A DNA stretch of 16,967 nt from Acidimicrobiia bacterium (GTDB lineage: Bacteria; Actinomycetota; Acidimicrobiia; Acidimicrobiales; SKKL01), in assembly GCA_041676705.1 (NCBI GenBank), contig JBAYRL010000019.1:1-16967 (forward strand), written 5' to 3'. Shown here one piece after another: positions 7,343 through 14,819 of this stretch (position 1 is the stretch's first letter; every line of letters begins with the position of its first letter). Position numbers and translations under genes: made by a program. The notes below the pieces were generated by a model, which saw only the letters and a program-made list of their open reading frames with translations, ran no database searches and had not been told where the DNA came from.

Positions 7343-10300
7343 TCAGGCCCGACCGACACGGCGGCGGGCGTCCTCTTCGTCACTACCACGCTCGGGACGA
7401 GATAGGTCGATGCCTAGCTCCTCAGCCGTGCGGAAAATATCTTCGTCAAGCTCGCGCATTTCGATTTCTTCACCAGTGGTGGAGAGCACCTCAACGTTCA
7501 AGCACAGGGCCTGCATTTCCTTGATGAGCACCTTAAAGCTCTCGGGAATACCAGGTTCGGGGATGTTCTCACCCTTCACGATCGACTCATAGACCTTCAC
7601 CCGGCCAAGCACATCGTCACTCTTAATGGTGAGCAGTTCTTGGAGGCAATAGGCGGCACCGTAGGCTTCCAACGCCCACACTTCCATCTCACCAAAGCGC
7701 TGGCCACCGAATTGGGCCTTACCACCAAGGGGTTGCTGGGTGATCATCGAGTATGGACCGGTTGAACGGGCGTGAATCTTGTCGTCAACAAGGTGGGCCA
7801 GCTTCAAGATGTACATGTAACCCACGGTGATGGGGTTGTCGTAGGCTTCACCGGTTCGACCGTTGTACAAGGTAACTTTGCCATCGGTTTGCATGAGGCG
7901 GCCGTTGTCGCCATAACGGGGATCGGCTGCTTCGGGATGCAAGCCACCAAAGATTTCCTTGATGGTGGGGTGTTTGCCCGAATCAAACTTCTCGTCCCAG
8001 TTAGCGCCGTCGAACACCGGGGTTGCCACCAGTGTTGAAGGCGGAGTGTTGGGGCGAGTCTTGGTTTCAGTGCCTCGAATCGGGGCGTCACCTACGTTCG
8101 AGTAGCCCTCATCGGTGAGATCCCAGCCCCAGCGGGCGGCGTAACCCAAATGCGATTCAAGCACCTGACCTACGTTCATTCGTGAAGGGACACCGAGTGG
8201 GTTCAACAAAATGTCGACCGGGGTACCGTCGGCCAAGAAGGGCATATCTTCGATGGGAAGAATACGGGAAATAACACCCTTGTTACCGTGACGCCCAGCC
8301 AACTTGTCACCAACGCTGATCTTGCGCTTTTGACCTACGTACACCCGTACTAGCTGGTTTACGCCAGGGGGAAGTTCGTCGCCCTCGTCGCGATTGAAGA
8401 CCTTAACGTCGATAATTTTACCCGACTCACCGTGAGGCACCTTCAACGAGGTGTCACGCACTTCACGGGCTTTTTCGCCAAAGATGGCCCGTAGTAAGCG
8501 CTCTTCTGGGGTCAGTTCGGTTTCACCCTTGGGCGTTACTTTACCAACCAGCACATCGCCCGCGTCGACCTCGGCACCGATGCGGATAATGCCGCGTTCG
8601 TCGAGGTCGGCCAGGATATCTTCCGAAAGGTTCGGGATATCACGGGTGATTTCTTCGGGGCCAAGTTTGGTGTCGCGAGCGTCGATTTCGTGTTCGTGGA
8701 TATGGATCGACGTGAGCACGTCGTCTTTCACCAAACGCTCTGACAAAATGATGGCGTCTTCGTAGTTGTAACCTTCCCAGGGCATAAAGGCCACCAGCAG
8801 GTTTTTGCCAAGCGCCAACTCACCGTTTTCGGTAGAAGGACCATCGGCCAACAGATCGCCCTTGGCTACGCGCTGGCCCACCTCAACACGTGGCTTTTGG
8901 TTAAAGCAGGTGTCTTGGTTTGAGCGCTCAAACTTCATCAGACGGTAAATCTTGCGACCCAAATTGTCGTATTGAAGAGTGACGGTGCGGCCATCAACAT
9001 CAACCACTTCACCGTCGTCTTGGGCGAGCACCATGTCGGCAGCATCGCGGGCCGCAACACCTTCCATACCGGTTCCGATATAAGGCGATTCGGCTGAAAT
9101 TAGCGGTACGGCCTGGCGCTGCATGTTGGCACCCATAAGGGCCCTGTTAGCGTCGTCATGTTCCAAGAAGGGAATAAGTGCCGCCGCCACCGAAACGATC
9201 TGCTTCGGCGAAACGTCCATTAGTTGAACTTCGTCTGGCGACACCGATGAAATTTCGGTGGTCGAACCGAAGAACACGTCGCGTTCAAGCTGGAGTTTCA
9301 GCTCGCCCAAAGTTGCCGCCTGGGGTGAACGACGCACCATCACGCGATCGTCGGCGAAGGTGCCATCGTCGTGCAAAGGCGTGTTCGCCTGGGCGACTAC
9401 GTACTCTTCTTCTTCATCCGCCGAGAGGTAAACCACTTCATCGGTGGCTTTTCCGTGTTCAACCTTACGGTACGGCGATTCGATGAAACCAAAGGTATTA
9501 ACTCGGGCATACGAGCTAAGCGCCCCGATTAGACCAATGTTCGGGCCTTCTGGAGTTTCAATCGGGCACATACGGCCGTAATGCGAGAAGTGAACGTCAC
9601 GCACTTCGAAACCGGCCCGCTCCCGAGACAAACCACCGGGGCCAAGCGCGTTCAGACGACGACGGTGGGTAAGCCCCGAAAGGGGGTTGACCTGGTCCAT
9701 GAACTGCGAAAGCTGGCTAGTGCCGAAGAATTCTTTGATCGACGCCACCACGGGGCGGATGTTGATCAGTGTTTGGGGCGTAATGGCCTCAACGTCTTGA
9801 GTGGTCATGCGCTCGCGCACCACCCGCTCCATACGGGAAAGACCAATGCGCACCTGGTTTTGGATTAGCTCGCCCACCGAACGGATCCGGCGGTTGGCGA
9901 AGTGGTCTTGGTCGTCGAGACGGTAGCCCGGCTCGGCGTTGACCAGGTTCAACAAGTAGGTGCTGGCGGCCAGAATTTCGGCCGGTGTCAGTACTGACTG
10001 GTCGGGCTCGGGACGTTCGAGTTGAATCTTGAAGATCTGCTCGAGACGGTCGATTTCAGGGCCAAGCTTGCGGTTCAGCTTGTACCGACCAACACGAGAA
10101 AGGTCGTAGCGACGGTTCTCGAAGAAGGCATTCTTGAAATATGCCCGGGCTGATTCAACGTTGGCGGGCTCGCCTGGGCGGGCACGCTTGTAGATTTCTA
10201 CCAGCGCTTCTTCTTGAGTGGGGGCAACAGTCTTGTCTTTTTCCCACTGGCCTTCGAGGAAGTCGAAGTGGCGTACGAAGGCGTCGAGGAAGCCGGGGTA

Positions 10301-10945
10301 GTTTTCTTCGTCGTAGCCAAGAGCACGCAGCAAAACGAAAATGCTGAGACGGCGTTTGCGGGCGATACGAGTACCAGCGGTGACGTCTTTACCTGGCTTT
10401 TGCTCAACGTCGAACTCGATCCATTCGCCACGGTAAGGGTGAATGGTGCCAGTGACCAACTGGTGCTTAGAAAGGTTACGCAGACGGTAGCGCTCACCAG
10501 GTTGGAAGATAACGCCAGGTGACCGAACCAGCTGTGACACCACGACACGCTCGGTACCGTTGATAATGAAGGTGCCTTTTTCGGTCATCATGGGGAAATC
10601 ACCCATGAAAACGGTTTGCTCCTTGATTTCACCCGTTTGGGCGTTCATGAAGCGGGCGCGCACAAAGATAGGCGCGCTATAGGTCATATCCTTTTCTTTG
10701 CATTCGTCCACCGAATATTTGGGTGGAGGACGAAGATCTTCATCGTTAGGATCGAATTCCAGCTCAAGCTGGAGATTCTCAGTGAAGTCTTTGATGGGGC
10801 TGATGTCTGCAAAGGTTTCAGCCAGCCCGTGATTTAGGAACCAATCGAACGATTCACGTTGAATGGCGATGAGGTCAGGAAGTTCCAGAACCTCATCTAG
10901 GTTCCCAAATGAATAGCGGGCCCGGGCAGTAGTGCGAGAGGACAA
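7343..10945 (-). CDS. rpoB: RNA polymerase beta subunit (TTG start; Asn at rifampicin position 531)
   Basis: Beta subunit of core RNA polymerase, 1200 residues, full length. The rifampicin-binding cluster reads SQLSQFMDQVNPLSGLTH followed by RRRLNALGPGG; residues equivalent to E. coli D516 and H526 are conserved (D417, H427), but the S531 equivalent is Asn432 (AAC, bases 9650-9652). Other landmarks are the HYGRMCPIETPEGPNIGL segment just after, and RHGNKGV in the active-site region. The start is TTG: a GAGGAG ribosome binding site ends 8 bases before it, and the codon before the TTG is an in-frame TAG, so no upstream start is possible. It is preceded by a long leader and its own promoter and followed by rpoC after 10 bases. 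A second rpoB paralogue elsewhere cannot be excluded from this window. Confidence 0.99.
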   Translation of the reverse strand: MSSRTTARARYSFGNLDEVLELPDLIAIQRESFDWFLNHGLAETFADISPIKDFTENLQLELEFDPNDEDLRPPPKYSVDECKEKDMTYSAPIFVRARFMNAQTGEIKEQTVFMGDFPMMTEKGTFIINGTERVVVSQLVRSPGVIFQPGERYRLRNLSKHQLVTGTIHPYRGEWIEFDVEQKPGKDVTAGTRIARKRRLSIFVLLRALGYDEENYPGFLDAFVRHFDFLEGQWEKDKTVAPTQEEALVEIYKRARPGEPANVESARAYFKNAFFENRRYDLSRVGRYKLNRKLGPEIDRLEQIFKIQLERPEPDQSVLTPAEILAASTYLLNLVNAEPGYRLDDQDHFANRRIRSVGELIQNQVRIGLSRMERVVRERMTTQDVEAITPQTLINIRPVVASIKEFFGTSQLSQFMDQVNPLSGLTHRRRLNALGPGGLSRERAGFEVRDVHFSHYGRMCPIETPEGPNIGLIGALSSYARVNTFGFIESPYRKVEHGKATDEVVYLSADEEEEYVVAQANTPLHDDGTFADDRVMVRRSPQAATLGELKLQLERDVFFGSTTEISSVSPDEVQLMDVSPKQIVSVAAALIPFLEHDDANRALMGANMQRQAVPLISAESPYIGTGMEGVAARDAADMVLAQDDGEVVDVDGRTVTLQYDNLGRKIYRLMKFERSNQDTCFNQKPRVEVGQRVAKGDLLADGPSTENGELALGKNLLVAFMPWEGYNYEDAIILSERLVKDDVLTSIHIHEHEIDARDTKLGPEEITRDIPNLSEDILADLDERGIIRIGAEVDAGDVLVGKVTPKGETELTPEERLLRAIFGEKAREVRDTSLKVPHGESGKIIDVKVFNRDEGDELPPGVNQLVRVYVGQKRKISVGDKLAGRHGNKGVISRILPIEDMPFLADGTPVDILLNPLGVPSRMNVGQVLESHLGYAARWGWDLTDEGYSNVGDAPIRGTETKTRPNTPPSTLVATPVFDGANWDEKFDSGKHPTIKEIFGGLHPEAADPRYGDNGRLMQTDGKVTLYNGRTGEAYDNPITVGYMYILKLAHLVDDKIHARSTGPYSMITQQPLGGKAQFGGQRFGEMEVWALEAYGAAYCLQELLTIKSDDVLGRVKVYESIVKGENIPEPGIPESFKVLIKEMQALCLNVEVLSTTGEEIEMRELDEDIFRTAEELGIDLSRPERGSDEEDARRRVGRA

Positions 10946-11219
10946 CTAGATGACTCCTCAAACGGGGCGAGGCGCGAGCGGAAAGACCATGCTGAGACGC
11001 GTTTGCGCTAACACCAAAGAGTGAGAACACGAACAGGCAAGCACGGCAACTAGATAGCCTATCGACTTTTATGGGGAAGAATCAACCCGTTGCTTGCACA
11101 AAGTGCAGCTAGCCGTTCGCTGCCCTTATGTATGGGCGCTTTTTGAAGCGGCCTATGCCATCTCGCTGCTGATTTTTCCCGTTAAGAGGAATTGCTGTTC
11201 ACATATAATCTGTTCACAT
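10946..11219 (-). promoter_or_regulatory. Long structured 5' leader of rpoBC
   Basis: About 270 bases without a credible gene separate the rpoBC promoter from the rpoB TTG. Several small hairpins are visible: GCCC/GGGC at 11122-11137 with an outer GC pair, CGCTT/AAGCG at 11137-11150 (sharing bases with the former, so possibly exclusive), and a TGCAC/GTGCA hairpin near 11094-11107. None has a following T-run. The end holds the GAGGAG ribosome binding site. What the leader does is unknown. Confidence 0.5.
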
Positions 11220-11225
11220 ATAATA
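11196..11225 (-). repeat. 15-bp tandem duplication over the rpoBC -10 and start region
   Basis: On the plus strand TGTTCACATATAATC (11196-11210) is followed directly by TGTTCACATATAATA (11211-11225), 14 of 15 bases identical. On the minus strand the upstream copy contains the -10 hexamer TATTAT and the second copy gives GATTAT, so the probable transcription start falls in or between the copies. Confidence 0.9.
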
Positions 11226-11248
11226 AGGACAGTTACCAAAGCGGTCAA
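11220..11248 (-). promoter_or_regulatory. Strong sigma-70-type promoter for rpoBC
   Basis: The minus strand carries TTGACC (11243-11248), a 17-base spacer and TATTAT (11220-11225); each hexamer matches 5 of 6 consensus bases at optimal spacing. It lies just downstream of the rplL terminator and points at rpoB, so rpoBC is expected to have its own principal promoter. Confidence 0.72.
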
Positions 11249-11290
11249 GGTTATCTAAGACGATTGTAACGATCGCACCCGGGGCTAAAA

Positions 11291-11333
11291 CGACAAAACC
11301 CCAAATGGTGGCCAAGCCAAACCATTTGGGGTT
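11291..11333 (-). terminator. Intrinsic terminator after rplL
   Basis: A perfect 13-bp stem (arms 11297-11309 and 11321-11333) with an 11-base loop that can itself extend by GGC/GCC pairing. In the minus direction it is followed by TTTTGTCGTTTT. It begins 21 bases after the rplL stop and separates the rplJ-rplL message from rpoBC, either fully or as an attenuator of the kind known between rplL and rpoB in E. coli. Confidence 0.88.
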
Positions 11334-11353
11334 AAGTGCTTTAAAAGCAGATA

Positions 11354-11731
11354 CTACTTGAGCTCTACCGAAGCGCCAGCGGCTTCCAAGGTTGCCTTGG
11401 CCTTTTCGGCATCTTCCTTCGAAACCTTCTCGAGGATGGCCTTGGGAGCATTGTCCACGAGATCCTTGGCTTCCTTCAGACCCAAGCTGGTGATGGTACG
11501 AACTTCCTTCACCACTTGAATCTTCTTGTCGCCAGCCGCGGTAAGTACCACGTCGAACTCGTCTTGCTCTTCAGCAGCAGCTTCGCCGCCACCACCAGCG
11601 CCAGCAACTGCGGCCACGGCCACAGGAGCAGCGGCGGAAACGCCGAAGCGCTCTTCAAAGTCAGCCAGCAGTTCGCTCAACTCGAGCACGGTCATGCCGG
11701 AAATTGCATCCAGGATTTCATCCTTGGTCAT
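11354..11731 (-). CDS. rplL: 50S ribosomal protein L7/L12
   Basis: Stalk protein that recruits and activates translational GTPases (EF-Tu, EF-G, IF2). It has 125 residues, the family norm. Residues 1-31 are the N-terminal dimerisation and L10-binding domain (MTKDEILDAISGMTVLEL), about 32-55 the Ala/Gly/Glu hinge, and 57-125 the C-terminal domain with the factor-binding helix around KKIQVVKEVR and GLKEAKDLVD, ending in VELK. The ATG at 11731 was chosen over a longer open frame because the family N-terminus begins there and GAGGAGAG stands 5 bases upstream. The rplJ stop is one base before this ATG, a tight coupling that fits the need for four or six copies of L12 per L10. Confidence 0.98.
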   Translation of the reverse strand: MTKDEILDAISGMTVLELSELLADFEERFGVSAAAPVAVAAVAGAGGGGEAAAEEQDEFDVVLTAAGDKKIQVVKEVRTITSLGLKEAKDLVDNAPKAILEKVSKEDAEKAKATLEAAGASVELK

Positions 11732-11732
11732 T

Positions 11733-12443
11733 TCAACTCTCCTCAGTGTCTGCGTCGGCAGCACCGACGGATTCTTCTTGGGCCGGAGCTTCAGGGGCCT
11801 CGGCGTCTTGTGGTGCTTCCGCAGCCTCGGGGGCTTCGGAGGATTCTGGCGCAGCAGCCGATGCTGCTTGGTCAGTGTCGGTGGTGGCAGCCGGGGCATC
11901 GGATGCTCCGCCGGCTTCAATTAGTGCTGATAGCCCGTAAGCAAAGTTGCGAGGCAAGGCCTGCAACAAACCAGCAAACTTGGTCATTGGCGCTGCGAAG
12001 CCACCAGCCAAACGAGCGAGTAGTTCTTCGCGTGGCGCAATGTCAGCCAAAGCTTTGGCATCGGCGGAGGAAAGTACCTTGCCGCCCAATACACCACCCT
12101 TTACTACCAAGGCCGGATTCGACTTCGCGAAATCTCGCAGCACTTTGGCGACATCAACTGCGTCGCCGGGGCTTCCGTCAGGCTTAGTAGTTACAAAGGC
12201 AATAGCGGTAGGACCAGTGAGCATTTCCTCAAGTGGCCATTCGCTAGCTCTCGCCGCAATGGAGACCAAAGTGTTTTTGTACACCTTGTACTCGCCACCA
12301 GCAGCCGTAAGTTCGCGACGCAACTGCGAAACGTTCGCAACGTTAAGACCTCGATATTCGGTCACCAACACCGCCGAAGTCTCGTCAAAACGAGTCTTAA
12401 TCTCGTCTACAACTGCAACTTTTTCTTGTCTTGGGTTTTCCAT
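11733..12443 (-). CDS. rplJ: 50S ribosomal protein L10 with an acidic Ala/Pro/Glu tail
   Basis: L10 anchors the L7/L12 stalk to 23S rRNA. Residues 1 to about 177 align by eye with the family: MENPRQEKVAVVDEIKTRF, the TEYRGLNV and YKVYKNTL motifs, and the C-terminal helix MTKFAGLLQALPRNFAYGLSAL that binds L12 dimers. A tail of about 60 residues (178-236) rich in Ala, Pro, Glu and Asp follows, making the protein 236 residues against about 170-180 normally. The start is the ATG at 12443, which has a near-perfect AAGGAGGTG site just upstream; an ATG 18 bases earlier lies in front of that site. The gene ends one base before rplL. Control is probably by a leader of the L10 type in the gap upstream. 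Confidence 0.96.
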   Translation of the reverse strand: MENPRQEKVAVVDEIKTRFDETSAVLVTEYRGLNVANVSQLRRELTAAGGEYKVYKNTLVSIAARASEWPLEEMLTGPTAIAFVTTKPDGSPGDAVDVAKVLRDFAKSNPALVVKGGVLGGKVLSSADAKALADIAPREELLARLAGGFAAPMTKFAGLLQALPRNFAYGLSALIEAGGASDAPAATTDTDQAASAAAPESSEAPEAAEAPQDAEAPEAPAQEESVGAADADTEES

Positions 12444-12690
12444 CAGCACCTCCTTCCTCATAATTCGGGGCCGTGATATTCGGCCGCATGAATCGCCTGC
12501 GTGTTCACAAGACGATGGGGCACTCGCGATAGACAGACACGGGTGCCCCAGCTAAGGAGGTTCCGCCTCGTCGGGCCAGCTATCGCTGTTTAAGTGTTCG
12601 GTTGAACCGCTCACACCTGATGTCTATGGCAAGAGTATTTAGTTGACAGCCAACCTAGCGCTGACTGTTAAAAACTTGTATTTAAGACTT
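12444..12690 (-). promoter_or_regulatory. Leader of rplJL, probable L10-binding autoregulatory leader
   Basis: A 247-base gap with no gene between rplA and rplJ. In the minus direction it shows a 7-bp hairpin (ACAG.CA / TGGCTGT) after rplA, then a GAGG-CGGAA-CCTC hairpin near 12557-12569, then a 10-bp stem with one wobble pair (12517-12526 with 12540-12549), then the rplJ ribosome binding site. Length, position and multi-stem layout fit the L10 leader class, where L10 (with L12) binds the message and represses it. The kink-turn was not modelled. A promoter probably lies in the AT-rich part at 12630-12690, but no clean pair of hexamers was found. Confidence 0.55.
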
Positions 12691-13392
12691 CTAATCCTCG
12701 TCGGGCTTCAAACGGTGTGCATCCACTTTGATACCAGGACCCATGGTGGAAGCAACGGTGATTCGCCGTATGTAACGCCCCTTGGAAGAAGCTGGCTTCA
12801 TACGGTTTAGCTCATCCATTACGGTGGTCATGTTGGCCAACAGCGCAGGAGTATCGAAATCGACCTTACCGATTGGCACGTGAATGTTGCCGTAACGGTC
12901 GGTGCGATACTCAACCTTGCCGCCTTTGAAATCGGCAACGGCCTTGCCGACATCGGGGGTCACGGTACCGGTCTTTGGGTTCGGCATTAGGCCACGAGGC
13001 CCCAAAACACGACCTAGTTTACCAACGGTTGGCATTAGCTCGGGGGTCGAGATGGCAACGTCGAAGTCGAGCATGCCACCTTCAACTTCAGCGGCGAACT
13101 CTTCGCCACCCACAAAATCGGCACCAGCTTCGCGAGCAGCAGTGGCGGCTTCGCCTTCAGCAAAAACGGCGATCCGCACGTCTTTACCGGTACCTGAAGG
13201 CAACGCCACGGTACCACGCATCATCTGATCGGCCTTGCGGGGGTCTACGCCTAAGCGAACCGCAAGCTCAACCGTCTCGTTGAACTTGGCGGAAGCGAGT
13301 TGCTTCACCAGCTCGATAGCTTCGGCGGCTGAATGCTCGTACTCGTGATCGTATTTCTTAGACGCGTCAGCGTACTTCTTACCTTTCGCCAT
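12691..13392 (-). CDS. rplA: 50S ribosomal protein L1
   Basis: L1 forms the mobile stalk at the E site of the 50S subunit and helps release deacylated tRNA; in many bacteria it also represses the L11-L1 message. The protein is 233 residues, the usual size. The signature LGPRGLMPNPKTGTVT is present, followed by GKAVADFKGGKVEYRTDRYGNIHVPIG and the C-terminal YIRRITVASTMGPGIKVD. The ATG at 13392 (MAKGKKYADASKKYD) is preferred: GGGAG lies 4 bases upstream and the family starts there; a TTG 15 bases further up would put the ribosome binding site inside the gene. It follows rplK after 64 bases that contain a hairpin. Confidence 0.98.
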   Translation of the reverse strand: MAKGKKYADASKKYDHEYEHSAAEAIELVKQLASAKFNETVELAVRLGVDPRKADQMMRGTVALPSGTGKDVRIAVFAEGEAATAAREAGADFVGGEEFAAEVEGGMLDFDVAISTPELMPTVGKLGRVLGPRGLMPNPKTGTVTPDVGKAVADFKGGKVEYRTDRYGNIHVPIGKVDFDTPALLANMTTVMDELNRMKPASSKGRYIRRITVASTMGPGIKVDAHRLKPDED

Positions 13393-13413
13393 ACGGCTCC
13401 CTCTCAAATCTCG

Positions 13414-13438
13414 GCCCTAGGTGAGGTGGTCCTAGAGC
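13414..13438 (-). other. Hairpin in the rplK-rplA gap
   Basis: An 8-bp stem (13414-13421 with 13431-13438, one G-T wobble) and a 9-base loop, 21 bases upstream of the rplA start and just ahead of its ribosome binding site. No T-run follows. It could tune rplA translation or take part in L1 feedback; neither is shown by the sequence. Confidence 0.4.
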
Positions 13439-13456
13439 GTCGTCGGATATAGAAAT

Positions 13457-13885
13457 TTAGCCTTCGACCTTGATGCCCATCGAGCGTGCCGTGCCAGCAA
13501 TTTGCAGCTTGGCGGCCTCGATGTCATTGGCGTTCAGGTCGGGCATTTTGGTTTGGGCGATCTCGGCTACCTGAGCATCGGTCAGAGTACCAGCGGTGGC
13601 CTTACCAGGAGTGGAAGCCGCCTTCTCAAGACCAGCCGCTTCGCGGATTAACACCGTGGTGGGCGGGGTCTTGGTAATAAAGGTGAAGCTACGATCTTCA
13701 AAAACGGTGATTTCAACCGGGATAATGGTGCCGCGTTGTGCCTCGGTACGGGCGTTATATTCTTTGCAGAAATCCATGATGGCCACACCGTGGGGACCAA
13801 GAGCGGTACCTACTGGGGGTGCTGGCGTGGCTGCACCTGCTGGGATCTGGATCTTAACGACCGCAACGACCTTCTTTTTGGCCAT
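13457..13885 (-). CDS. rplK: 50S ribosomal protein L11
   Basis: L11 binds the GTPase-associated centre of 23S rRNA, is a contact for EF-G and for thiopeptide antibiotics, and is needed for RelA-type stringent response in bacteria that use it. It has 142 residues, the family size. The N-terminal domain carries IQIPAGAATPAPPVGTALG and the linker PVEITVFEDRSFTFITKTPP; the RNA-binding C-terminal domain ends with AAKLQIAGTARSMGIKVEG. The conserved prolines of the thiopeptide-binding face are present. ATG at 13885 with GAGGA 5 to 6 bases upstream. It sits 148 bases after nusG and 64 bases before rplA. Confidence 0.98.
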   Translation of the reverse strand: MAKKKVVAVVKIQIPAGAATPAPPVGTALGPHGVAIMDFCKEYNARTEAQRGTIIPVEITVFEDRSFTFITKTPPTTVLIREAAGLEKAASTPGKATAGTLTDAQVAEIAQTKMPDLNANDIEAAKLQIAGTARSMGIKVEG

Positions 13886-14033
13886 GTTGTTCCTCTACCT
13901 AACCAATGGCCGTACCCGACCATAGAAAACCTGCCCCAACAATAGGGGCGACGAATAAGTTTGCCTTAAATAGCCACTAGCTGCCAACCCGACCAGCATT
14001 AGGTTCTGCCCGCTACGGGCTACCTTGAGACCT
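13886..14033 (-). promoter_or_regulatory. Structured nusG-rplK gap, probable L11-L1 leader
   Basis: Two hairpins lie in this 148-base gap. The first follows the nusG stop: GCCCG-TAG-CGGGC at 14008-14020, enclosed after an internal loop by AGGT/ACCT pairs. The second is GCCCC/GGGGC (13933-13937 and 13945-13949) with a 7-base loop, followed in the minus direction by AGGTTTTCT, which resembles a weak terminator or attenuator. A TTGGCA lies between them, without a convincing -10. The stem with internal loop is the kind of site L1 binds in L11-L1 leaders of other bacteria, which is inference here. Confidence 0.4.
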
Positions 14034-14819
14034 TTACAGCTTCGCTATTTGTGAGAACTCCAGCTCAACTGGTGTTTCACGGCCGAAAATGTTTACCAGA
14101 ACCTTGACCTTCAGCTGGTCTTCGTTCAGCTCAACAATCTCACCGGAGAAATCAGCGAACGGGCCTTCCTTAACTCGAACCGTTTCACCCATTTCATATT
14201 CCAGAAGCGGCTTACCACGTTTAACGGGCAGCTCTTCACCTTCCACCTTCGACTGCAAGAAGGTTTCTACATCTTTGCGGCGAAGCGCAGTTGGCTTAGC
14301 CCCTTGACCTACGAAACCGGTAACACCAGGGGTGTTGCGAATTACGTACCACGAGTCGTCGTCTAGCTCGCAACGCACCAAAAGGTAACCCGGGAAGAGC
14401 TTCTTTTGTACGACAACTTTCTTGCCGTTTTTGACGTCGACCACGTCTTCCAACGGAATAACAATTTCGTGGATGCGGTCTTCCATGTTCATGGAAGTGG
14501 TACGAGCCTCAAGGTTGGTCTTCACCTTTTTCTCGTAACCCGACTGGGTGTGGACCACATACCAGCGACCAGGGCGATCGTACGGGCTTTGAACCCTGGG
14601 GGCCGCTGCTTCCACTAGCAAGTCATCAGCATCAGTGACTTCTACTTCTTCATCACTGCCGCCTTGTTCGGGCGCGCCATCGGCTACCTCGGCGGCATTA
14701 ACCGTTGTCGCAGCCTGATCAGTTTCAGCCAGCGATGCATTAGGGGTGTCTGCTTCGACCTCACCTTGTGGGTCGTTAGCGTCATCAATCATAGGGTTTT
14801 CAGTTTCAGGATCATTCAT
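14034..14819 (-). CDS. nusG: Transcription elongation/termination factor NusG
   Basis: NusG binds the beta' clamp of RNA polymerase and links it to Rho or to S10 of the leading ribosome. Residues 1-83 are a disordered acidic tail rich in Asp, Glu and Ala; the NGN domain starts at about 84 with GRWYVVHTQSGYEKKV and contains FPGYLLVRCEL and NTPGVTGFVG; the KOW domain spans about 208-261 (VRVKEGPFADFSGEIVEL) and ends QIAKL. The ATG at 14819 overlaps the secE stop as ATGA, giving 261 residues and strong translational coupling; no separate ribosome binding site is seen. An ATG nine codons on is possible. An acidic N-terminal tail is also known in mycobacterial NusG. Confidence 0.97.
   Translation of the reverse strand: MNDPETENPMIDDANDPQGEVEADTPNASLAETDQAATTVNAAEVADGAPEQGGSDEEVEVTDADDLLVEAAAPRVQSPYDRPGRWYVVHTQSGYEKKVKTNLEARTTSMNMEDRIHEIVIPLEDVVDVKNGKKVVVQKKLFPGYLLVRCELDDDSWYVIRNTPGVTGFVGQGAKPTALRRKDVETFLQSKVEGEELPVKRGKPLLEYEMGETVRVKEGPFADFSGEIVELNEDQLKVKVLVNIFGRETPVELEFSQIAKL

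Noticed and set aside
10958..10990. A 10-codon minus-strand frame starting ATG GTC TTT directly before the rpoB ribosome binding site, a possible leader peptide.
   Set aside because: No ribosome binding site, no informative codon run, and short frames of this size are expected by chance.
11732..11920. Longer open frame of rplL reaching back into rplJ (188 residues).
   Set aside because: The extra residues are Pro/Lys/Arg-rich out-of-frame translation of the rplJ tail; the L12 family start and a good ribosome binding site are at 11731.
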